64,000 bases of DNA from Herbaspirillum rhizosphaerae (GTDB lineage Bacteria > Pseudomonadota > Gammaproteobacteria > Burkholderiales > Burkholderiaceae_D), in NCBI RefSeq assembly GCF_001189965.1, contig NZ_LFLU01000017.1:58020-122019 (forward strand), given 5' to 3'. Within the stretch, counting starts at the first letter, position 1; each line of letters opens with the position of its first letter. Positions 37,841 to 44,827 of the stretch are shown here, piece after piece. A program made the translations under genes and the position numbers. The notes beneath the pieces are model-generated. The model was not told the DNA's origin and made no database searches. It was given only the letters and a program-made list of their open reading frames with translations.

Positions 37841-39394
37841 TCAGACCTTCCCGAGCTTGAACTGCCGCCCTACTTCGGCCAGCTTGCCGGCCTGGGCCTG
37901 CAACAGTTCTGAAGTCGCACTCGCCTGCTCAACCAGCGCAGCGTTTTGCTGCGTGGTGTTGTCCATCTCGGTGACGGCCTGATTGATCTGTTCGATGCCC
38001 TGGCTTTGTTCCTGGCTGGCGGTGGCGATTTCGCTCATGATGAGCGTGACGCGTTTGACGCTTTCCACCATCTCGCTCATGGTGGCGCCGGCCTGCTCCA
38101 CCAGTTTGCTGCCGGAGCCGACCTTTTCCACCGAGTCGCCGATGAGGGTCTTGATTTCCTTGGCGGCGGCCGCGCTGCGCTGCGCCAGGCTGCGCACTTC
38201 CGACGCCACCACCGCAAAGCCGCGGCCCTGCTCGCCTGCCCGCGCCGCTTCCACCGCAGCGTTCAGCGCGAGGATGTTGGTCTGGAAGGCAATGCCGTCG
38301 ATCACGCTGATGATGTCGACAATCTTGTTCGAGGAAGCGTTGATGGCGCCCATGGTGTCCACCACTTGCGACACCACGCCGCTGCCTTTGACGGCGACAT
38401 CGGAGGCGCTTTGCGCCAGCTGGTTGGCCTGGCGCGCGTTCTCGGCATTCTGCTTGACGGTGGAAGTGAGCTGCTCGATCGAGGCGGCGGTTTCTTCCAG
38501 CGAACCGGCTTGCTGCTCCGTGCGCGAGGACAGGTCGAAATTGCCGGAGGCGATTTCGTTGGCGGCGGTCGAGATCGACTCGGTGCCGATCTGCACTTCC
38601 GACACGATCTTGCGCAGCGCTTCGTTCATCTCGTCCAGGGCCTGCATCAGCTCGGCGATTTCATCCTTGCCCTGTTTCTCGATGTTGGCGGTGAGGTCGC
38701 CTGCGGCGACCATCTTGGCCACCTGCAGCGCGCGCTTCAAGGGCGTGGTGATGCTGCGCGAAATGATGATCACGGCAACCACGCTGATGCACACCAGCAG
38801 TACGCCCAGCACCATCATCAGCTGCATGCCGCGCGTATTGGTGCGATCGATGTCGAGCGCCATCTGGTCGATGGCCTTGCGCTGCATCGACAGCAAGGCG
38901 TTGACCTTGTCCGAATAGGCCTTGGAGGCCGGTTCGAACACTTCCTTGTAAGCTTTCTCGGCGGCGGGGCCGTCGCCGGTCTTGCGCGTATTCATGACCA
39001 GTTCCTTGGCGGCCTGGTATTTGTTGCGCGCGGCGATGATTTCCTTGAACAGGGCTTTTTCATCTTCCGAGCTCAGCCGCGGCTCGATCTGCTTGATGAT
39101 GCCGCTGCCGGATACCACGCTGGCGGCGATGGCGTCCTTGAAGGTCTCCGACAGGTTGGCGTCGGAGCTGCGCGCGATCATCGAGGTGCGCACGATCGCC
39201 GAATAGGTCAGCACGAACCAGTCGGCGACCAGCCGTTCCTTGGCCAGCGGCATCTCCATCATGGCGCGGGTCGATTCGGCATTGCGCCTGGCGTTGAGCA
39301 ATCCCATCGACGTGGAAATGATCGCCAGAATGAGAACGATGGCAAAACCGAAAATCAGGCGGCTGGAAATCCGCATGTTGGAAAGTTGTTTCAT
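37841..39394 (-). CDS. methyl-accepting chemotaxis protein lacking the docking tail
   Basis: A 517-residue chemoreceptor with TM1 near residues 12-32, TM2 near 190-210, HAMP ([12 protein letters not shown]) and the conserved signalling tip ([18 protein letters not shown]). Unlike the other two receptors in the window it ends soon after the helical bundle with KLGKV and has no xWxxF pentapeptide, so adaptation must rely on neighbouring receptors in a mixed array (inference from family knowledge). The sensor region between the helices differs from that of the convergent receptor, so a different ligand is expected. Confidence 0.93.
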   Translation of the reverse strand: MKQLSNMRISSRLIFGFAIVLILAIISTSMGLLNARRNAESTRAMMEMPLAKERLVADWFVLTYSAIVRTSMIARSSDANLSETFKDAIAASVVSGSGIIKQIEPRLSSEDEKALFKEIIAARNKYQAAKELVMNTRKTGDGPAAEKAYKEVFEPASKAYSDKVNALLSMQRKAIDQMALDIDRTNTRGMQLMMVLGVLLVCISVVAVIIISRSITTPLKRALQVAKMVAAGDLTANIEKQGKDEIAELMQALDEMNEALRKIVSEVQIGTESISTAANEIASGNFDLSSRTEQQAGSLEETAASIEQLTSTVKQNAENARQANQLAQSASDVAVKGSGVVSQVVDTMGAINASSNKIVDIISVIDGIAFQTNILALNAAVEAARAGEQGRGFAVVASEVRSLAQRSAAAAKEIKTLIGDSVEKVGSGSKLVEQAGATMSEMVESVKRVTLIMSEIATASQEQSQGIEQINQAVTEMDNTTQQNAALVEQASATSELLQAQAGKLAEVGRQFKLGKV

Positions 39395-39559
39395 GATGGC
39401 GATCGTCCCCGCTTACTGTCGTTTTGATGTATTTCCCCTCACCCCTTTTCGCCCGGGCTTGAATGCAGATTACCGCGTTTTAAACCTGGCGAAAATATAT
39501 ATTGTCTGGAAAGCTACACTATTGCCGCGCAGCATAAGAGCCGGCGATTTGCAGCGCAG

Positions 39560-40117
39560 TCAGGGGCCTTCATTGCGTTGCAGGCGCACCTCGGTTTCGC
39601 GCTCGACATACGTCCATTCCGGCGTGTTGCGCAGCGCAGCGAGAAGATCGTCGAAGGCGCCGGCATGCTCCGGTGCGAACTCGAACCAGGTCAGGAAATC
39701 GTAGGCTTGCACAGTGGCAAGATCGCGACAGTGATGCAGCCGGCGGGCGATCGGCGGCAGGTAACGCAGGCCGATTTCGATATGGCGCGACCGGATTTCC
39801 AGGATGTCGCGACGTTCGTCTTGCGTCAACGCCCACCATGCGGCGCTTTTGCGAATGGGTATCAGCGCCGCCTGCGTGGACGCCGCGCGCCCCAGGCCTT
39901 GCTGAACGGCAACGAGTTTTTGTTTTTCATCCTGTTGCACATAGCGCTCGTTGCTGGTAACGCCTTGCAGGGTCCAGACGGCAGGCCGGGATGGCGCGCC
40001 GTTGACAATGTCGATTTGCGCCGTCACGGCCAGCGCCTCGCCGGTAACGGCGATGACGTCCGTCACCCGCCATTGCCCGTGATCGCCGCCGGAAAAACTC
40101 CAAAGCCGTTCGTTCAT
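39560..40117 (-). CDS. chlorite-dismutase family (Cld/HemQ-like) protein
   Basis: A 185-residue protein. The C-terminal half has the chlorite-dismutase family signature: WWALTQDERRDIL, RHIEIGLRYLPPIARRLHHCRDL, DFLTWFEFAPEHAGAFDDLL and TPEWTYVERE. The histidines in RRLHHCRDL fall where the proximal heme ligand lies in the family. The N-terminal half is short and divergent. A GTG at 40159 is open but the ATG at 40117 has a gaggg site. Heme binding and the reaction (chlorite removal, peroxidase or coproheme decarboxylation) are not settled. It is probably the third gene of a yjdM, oxidoreductase, cld run. Confidence 0.68.
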   Translation of the reverse strand: MNERLWSFSGGDHGQWRVTDVIAVTGEALAVTAQIDIVNGAPSRPAVWTLQGVTSNERYVQQDEKQKLVAVQQGLGRAASTQAALIPIRKSAAWWALTQDERRDILEIRSRHIEIGLRYLPPIARRLHHCRDLATVQAYDFLTWFEFAPEHAGAFDDLLAALRNTPEWTYVERETEVRLQRNEGP

Positions 40118-40200
40118 GCCTGCCCTCACCGATGATGTTTTAGTTCTGGTTAGTCGCACCGCGCCGGCGCTTCTTACATCGGTCAGATGGGAACAGTGTC

Positions 40201-41244
40201 TCAGGCGGAGGCAAAGGGCAGGCGCCGTCCCTCGGCGTTGCTGCGGATGGCGAGATCGATGATGTGCATGACATCGACGGCATCCTGCGCCGCAATCGGG
40301 AAAGGCTTGCCCTCGAGCAGCGTCGCCGCTACTGCGCGATAGAAGCCGGCATAGTCGCCGTCCTGCGTGGCGTAAGCCGACTGCGCATCGTGCTCGCCGT
40401 CGGCTTCGCGCAGCAGACCGGGGGCATTCTTGCCGAAGCCGGTATCGCCGGGACGCAAGCCGGCCTTGAGCTGATCTTCCTGCACATCGAGGCCGTTGAT
40501 GACATAGCTGCCGCGCGTGCCGTGCACGGTGAAGCGCGGCGGCGGCAAGGCGGTCAGCGCGCTGGCGTGCAGGATGACTTCCTTGTCGGCATAGTGCAGT
40601 TGCAGATGGACGTAATCCGGCACCTGCACGTTGTCGCGTTGCTGCCTCACTGTCGCCGAGACGGACTGCGGCGTACCGAACAAGGCCAGCGCCTGGTCGA
40701 TCAGATGCGGCCCCAGGTCGAACAGCAGGCCGCCGCCATGTGCTGCTTCTTCTCGCCAGCGTTTTGGAATCGCCGGACGGAAGCGGTCGAAGTGCGATTC
40801 GTAATGCGTGACGCGCCCCAGCTTGCCGTCAGCGATCAAGGCGCGCAGCGTCATGAAGTCGCCGTCCCAGCGCCGGTTGTGGAAGGGCGCGAACAGCAAG
40901 CCGCGCTGCGTCGCCAAATCAGCGAGTGCCTGCGCATCGGCGCCGGACAAGGTCACCGGTTTGTCGACCACCACGTGCTTGCCGGCATTCAGTGCGCGGC
41001 GGGCCAGATCGAAGTGGGTGTCGTTGGGCGTGGCGATGACGATGCAGGTGATATCTTCGCGCGCGAGCAAGGCGTCGAAATCCGCCACGATGGCGGCGTC
41101 GGGATAATCGGTGCGGACGCGCTCGGCCTGCGAGGTTGCAATCACGGCAACGGCGGTGCGACCGCTGTGCGCGATCACCGGCGCGTGGAAGGTCGAACCG
41201 GCAAAACCGTAACCCATCAAACCCAGTTTCAGCATCTCGGACAT
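40201..41244 (-). CDS. Gfo/Idh/MocA family oxidoreductase
   Basis: A 347-residue NAD(P)-dependent oxidoreductase. The N-terminal Rossmann motif is GLMGYGFAGSTFHAP; the family lysine motif is VDKPVTL near residue 95, and the C-terminal alpha/beta domain includes DLGPHLIDQALALFG with the likely catalytic aspartate/histidine. It resembles the YdgJ/YhhX-type group that acts on sugars, inositol or similar polyols. An aaggaga ribosome-binding site precedes the ATG. It sits 24 bases after yjdM. Substrate unknown. Confidence 0.88.
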   Translation of the reverse strand: MSEMLKLGLMGYGFAGSTFHAPVIAHSGRTAVAVIATSQAERVRTDYPDAAIVADFDALLAREDITCIVIATPNDTHFDLARRALNAGKHVVVDKPVTLSGADAQALADLATQRGLLFAPFHNRRWDGDFMTLRALIADGKLGRVTHYESHFDRFRPAIPKRWREEAAHGGGLLFDLGPHLIDQALALFGTPQSVSATVRQQRDNVQVPDYVHLQLHYADKEVILHASALTALPPPRFTVHGTRGSYVINGLDVQEDQLKAGLRPGDTGFGKNAPGLLREADGEHDAQSAYATQDGDYAGFYRAVAATLLEGKPFPIAAQDAVDVMHIIDLAIRSNAEGRRLPFASA

Positions 41245-41268
41245 TCGGCGTCTCCTTGTTCTCGTCGT

Positions 41269-41610
41269 TCAGACTTTTTTGACAAACTCGGTCTTCAGGC
41301 CCATCTGGCCGAAACCGTCGATCTTGCAATCGATGTCGTGGTCGCCCTCGACCAGGCGGATGTTCTTGACCTTGGTGCCGATCTTGACCACCCCGCCGCC
41401 GCCCTTGAGTTTGAGATCCTTGATCACGCTGACGGTATCGCCGTCTTGCAGGATATTGCCGGCGGCGTCGCGCCACACTTTGACGGCTTCATCCGCGGCC
41501 TCTGCCGCTTGCGCCGACCACTCATGCGCACACTCGGGGCAGATGTAGAGCGCGCCGTCTTCGTAGGTGAATTCGGATTGACATTGCGGACAGGGTGGCA
41601 GGGTACTCAT
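41269..41610 (-). CDS. yjdM: zinc-ribbon protein YjdM (PhnA family)
   Basis: A 113-residue protein of the PhnA/YjdM family, historically linked to alkylphosphonate use but of uncertain function. It opens with a zinc ribbon ([21 protein letters not shown], four cysteines in two CxxC pairs) and ends with an SH3-like beta-barrel ([16 protein letters not shown], then [14 protein letters not shown]). The start at 41610 is chosen because the zinc ribbon begins immediately; an open extension to 41664 does not match the family. Confidence 0.9.
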   Translation of the reverse strand: MSTLPPCPQCQSEFTYEDGALYICPECAHEWSAQAAEAADEAVKVWRDAAGNILQDGDTVSVIKDLKLKGGGGVVKIGTKVKNIRLVEGDHDIDCKIDGFGQMGLKTEFVKKV

Positions 41611-41767
41611 GATGGCTTTCTTGATGATGTGGCAATGATGCTGCGGACGCGTCGGAAGCAGCAAATGCCGGTTGCAGAGTGTGCAGTATACAGTGCCGCT
41701 ATACTATGCAAGTTCAATACGGCAGTGAAAATCGGTTCTTGGTGAAAGTCGAAATTCAGGAGTTGGC

Positions 41768-42181
41768 ATGCAGTCGCTTTCAGGTATCCCCATTCGCAAG
41801 GAGTGCCCGCCCGGCGCGTGCGTGTGCGATCGCGAAAACCTGCTCAGCAACGCCGGCGCGGACACCGATCTGCGCATCCTGACGCTGACCCAGGAACAGG
41901 AGCGCAGGCTGATCGAACGCATCGATCGCATCAACAGCTACGAAGACCTCCAGCACGTCGGCAATCTGCTGTACAAGCAGCTCGGCGTAGTCCTGCACAT
42001 TACGCCCAGCCCGCGCGAAGTGCGCACGGTGCGCGGCTTCATGATCCTGCTGGAAGACCGTCCCGGCCTGTGCAAGAAGACCCGTCAGGCAGTGCCCGCC
42101 GCGATTCGCAAATGCCTGGAAAATAATCCCGAAATCGCCTTCACCATCCTCAACGCGCACGACTTGTTGGGCGACGCCTGA
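41768..42181 (+). CDS. conserved-type protein of unknown function with a cysteine-rich N-terminus
   Basis: A 137-residue soluble protein. Near the N-terminus it carries KECPPGACVCDRE, three cysteines within eight residues that could bind metal or form a redox cluster; the rest is mainly helical and charged, with one more cysteine pair region (GLCKKTRQ, RKCLENN). An aggag site precedes the ATG. I do not recognise a family. It is divergent from yjdM and stands 125 bases before the sulfonate-binding gene. Confidence 0.7.
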   Translation: MQSLSGIPIRKECPPGACVCDRENLLSNAGADTDLRILTLTQEQERRLIERIDRINSYEDLQHVGNLLYKQLGVVLHITPSPREVRTVRGFMILLEDRPGLCKKTRQAVPAAIRKCLENNPEIAFTILNAHDLLGDA

Positions 42182-42306
42182 TCAATACATTCTCGCCCTC
42201 GCATCGAGGATATGCAGAAACCGCCTAAGCATCATCGAAAGCATTCGTTCTGATTCACCATCGATTTGTTTAGTCTTGACGCCCACGACATTCTACGGGG
42301 CAGGAC

Positions 42307-43269
42307 ATGACAACATCGAACAAACGCCGCCTGCTGTTGCAAGCGACCGCAGCAGCAACGCTGGCGGGAACCGCCGCCTGGAGTAGCGCGGCCGAAGAAC
42401 GCACGCTGCGCATCGGCTATCAGAAGTTCAACACGCTCAACATCCTCAAAGGCACCGGCAACCTGGAAAAGGCGCTGGCGCCGCTGGGCTGGAAAGTGAA
42501 GTGGTTCGAGTTCGCCGCCGGGCCGCAATTGACCGAAGCCCTGAACGCCGACGCCATCGACTTCGGCCATGCCGCCGACACGCCGTCGGTGTTCGCCAAT
42601 GCCTCCGGCGTGAATGCGGTTTATCTCGCTGCCGAACAACCGTATCCGAAGGGCATCGGAATCTTCGTCGCACAAGATTCGACTATCCGTTCGATCAAGG
42701 AATTGAAGGGCAAGAAGGTCGCGCTGGGCCGCGGCTGGAATGTGCAATACCTGCTGGTGCGCGCGCTGGAAGAAGCCGGCCTGAGCTACAACGACATCGT
42801 GCCGGTCTACGTCTCCAATGCCGCCGATGTGCGCGCGGCTTTCCAGTCGGGCAATGTCGATGCGGCCGGTTTGTGGGATCCCTTCCTGGCCGGTCAGGAA
42901 CTGGCGACACGGCCGCGCATCCTGCGCGACGGCACCGGCCTGTCGAACAACCGCACCTTCCATCTGACCACGCCGAAGTTCGTCGACCAGAACAAGAACA
43001 TCATCCGCATCCTGTTCGCCGAGCTGAAGAAAACCAACAACTGGACCCAGGCGCACCCGCAGGAAACCGCCGAGCTGTTGGCGCCGCAGCTGGGTGTCGA
43101 CGCCAAGGTGCTGCGCCTGGCCACCGAACGCCGCAACTACACCACGGTGCCTATCGACGCCGGCATCATCCAGGAACAACAGCAAATCGTCGAGGCCTTC
43201 TACAAACTGAACCTGATCAAGAATCCGGTGCAGGTCAAGGACAAGGTCTATGGCGAAGCTCTGCTGTAA
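42307..43269 (+). CDS. ssuA: aliphatic-sulfonate-type ABC periplasmic binding protein (SsuA family)
   Basis: A 320-residue SsuA/TauA-type binding protein. The signal peptide NKRRLLLQATAAATLAG has a paired arginine and may be Tat dependent. The mature start LRIGYQKFNTLNILKGTG, then FGHAADTPSVFANASG and KKVALGRGWNVQYLL are typical of the sulfonate/nitrate/taurine class. No ssuB or ssuC gene is adjacent; the next gene is a flavin monooxygenase 9 bases downstream. The ligand is probably an organosulfur compound, by family and neighbour. Confidence 0.85.
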   Translation: MTTSNKRRLLLQATAAATLAGTAAWSSAAEERTLRIGYQKFNTLNILKGTGNLEKALAPLGWKVKWFEFAAGPQLTEALNADAIDFGHAADTPSVFANASGVNAVYLAAEQPYPKGIGIFVAQDSTIRSIKELKGKKVALGRGWNVQYLLVRALEEAGLSYNDIVPVYVSNAADVRAAFQSGNVDAAGLWDPFLAGQELATRPRILRDGTGLSNNRTFHLTTPKFVDQNKNIIRILFAELKKTNNWTQAHPQETAELLAPQLGVDAKVLRLATERRNYTTVPIDAGIIQEQQQIVEAFYKLNLIKNPVQVKDKVYGEALL

Positions 43270-43278
43270 GCCTGCGCC

Positions 43279-44607
43279 ATGACAATCCTGAAGTCGATCG
43301 CGAAGCCGATCCATCTTGCCGCCTTCCTCATCGCCGGCAACGCCGCTCACAGCCAGGTGCTGTGGCGGCATCCGCAGAGCCGGCCGGGCGGCTTCCTCAC
43401 GCTCGACTACTACAAGCGCATCGCCCAGACGCTGGAACGCGGCAAGTTCGACTTGCTGTTCTTTGCGGACCGGCTGGCGGTGTCGACGCGCTTCGGCGGC
43501 GATCATCGCTATGGCGTCGCCTGCGGCGACCAGGACGCGACGCGCATGGACCCGTTGCCGGTGCTGGGTGCGATTGCGGCGGTGACCTCGCACATCGGCC
43601 TCGGCGCCACGCGCTCGACGACCTACTCGCAGCCCTACAGCCTGGCGCGGGAATTTTCCACGCTCGACCATCTGTCGGCGGGACGTGCGGCATGGAACGT
43701 GGTGACCTCGGTCAACCAGGGCGAAGCCGACAACTTCGGCTTGCGCGAGACGCTGGGACACGATGAACGTTACGACCGCGCCGACGAATTCCTCGACGTT
43801 GCGCACAAGCTGTGGCAAAGCTGGCAACCGGAGGCGCTGTTGCTGGACGCCGAGGGCGGACGCTACGCCGATCCGGACAAGGTCAATCCCATCGATCATC
43901 GCGGCACGCATTTCAATGTGCGCGGCCCGCTCAACATTCCGGCGTCGCCGCAGGGCGGACCGGTGATCATCCAGGCCGGCTCCTCGCACCGCGGCCAGGA
44001 TTTCGCAGCGCGCTGGGCCGAAGTGGTGTTCGGCATCCAGCCGGATCTGGCGCGCATGCAGCGCTTCTATCAGGACCTGAAAGGTCGCACGGAAAAGTTC
44101 GGGCGCCAACCGCAGGACATCAAGGTGCTGACGGCAGTCATGCCGTTTGTCGCCGCCAGCAGGGAACAAGCCGAAGAGCAGCGCGCGCGTCACAACGCCA
44201 TGGTCGATCCGGCGGTGGGCCTGTCGACACTGTCCAGTCACATGAACGTGGATTTTTCCCGATATGCGCTGGATGCGCCGGTAGACGACATCCAGGTCGA
44301 GGGCATGCAAGGCCTGTTCAAACTGGTGAAGGAATTGTCGCGCGACGGCAGCCTGACGCTGGCCGATATCGGCCGCCTGTATGCCAGCGGCGTGCTGGTG
44401 CCGCAGGTGGCGAGCACGGCGGCGGACATCGCCGACTGGATGGAGCACATCGTCGCACAACAAGGCGCGGATGGTTTTGTGATCACGCCTACGCATCTGC
44501 CCGAAGGCTTCGACGATTTCGTCGACCTTGCCGTACCCGAGTTGCAGCGGCGCGGCTTATTCCGCTGGGACTACGAGGGCGATACCTTGCGCAGCCATTT
44601 GCGCTGA
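43279..44607 (+). CDS. FMNH2-dependent monooxygenase, NtaA/SnaA/SoxA (LLM class)
   Basis: A 442-residue bacterial-luciferase-like monooxygenase that uses reduced flavin delivered by a separate reductase. Family features are LDYYKRIAQTLERGKFDLLFFADRL, VTSHIGLGATRST, REFSTLDHLSAGRAAWNVVTS and PVIIQAGSSHRGQDFAARWAEVVF (each seen in full; given here in shorter parts: GKFDLLFFADRL, HLSAGRAAWNVVTS, IIQAGSSHRGQDFAA). Relatives cleave nitrilotriacetate, dibenzothiophene sulfone or dimethyl sulfide. Pairing with an SsuA-type binding protein points to sulfur scavenging. No flavin reductase is in the neighbourhood. Confidence 0.87.
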   Translation: MTILKSIAKPIHLAAFLIAGNAAHSQVLWRHPQSRPGGFLTLDYYKRIAQTLERGKFDLLFFADRLAVSTRFGGDHRYGVACGDQDATRMDPLPVLGAIAAVTSHIGLGATRSTTYSQPYSLAREFSTLDHLSAGRAAWNVVTSVNQGEADNFGLRETLGHDERYDRADEFLDVAHKLWQSWQPEALLLDAEGGRYADPDKVNPIDHRGTHFNVRGPLNIPASPQGGPVIIQAGSSHRGQDFAARWAEVVFGIQPDLARMQRFYQDLKGRTEKFGRQPQDIKVLTAVMPFVAASREQAEEQRARHNAMVDPAVGLSTLSSHMNVDFSRYALDAPVDDIQVEGMQGLFKLVKELSRDGSLTLADIGRLYASGVLVPQVASTAADIADWMEHIVAQQGADGFVITPTHLPEGFDDFVDLAVPELQRRGLFRWDYEGDTLRSHLR

Positions 44608-44637
44608 AGACGTTTCTTTTTGCAAACCCATAACGGC

Positions 44638-44718
44638 TGCCGTCCTGACGAAAGTCAGGGCCCAGCGTCGTATCGAGCGTTAGTACGACACTGGGTCCCA
44701 GCGTTCGCTGGGACGACG
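44638..44718. repeat. intergenic palindromic repeat, copy 2
   Basis: Second copy of the element at 30902, same orientation, with compensatory-looking changes in the distal hairpin (GTCCCAGCG / CGCTGGGAC instead of GTCCCGGCG / CGCCGGGAC). It lies between convergent genes. Confidence 0.8.
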
Positions 44719-44770
44719 GCGATGGATTGCAAGCTGACGGCAAAGCGAACCAAACGGCGGCATCCATAAA

Positions 44771-44801
44771 AAAACGGCGCGAAGTCACTCGCGCCGTTTT
44801 T
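44771..44801. terminator. bidirectional terminator between the monooxygenase and helicase genes
   Basis: Arms AAAACGGCGCGA and TCGCGCCGTTTT with a six-base loop; T-runs flank it on both strands, so it can end both converging transcripts. Confidence 0.88.
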
Positions 44802-44827
44802 CATTTCACCATACCGATGACTACCGT

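Noticed and set aside
42232..44496. A 754-residue minus-strand frame across the sulfonate-binding and monooxygenase genes
   Set aside because: It spans two well-supported plus-strand genes and their spacer, and shows no family features.
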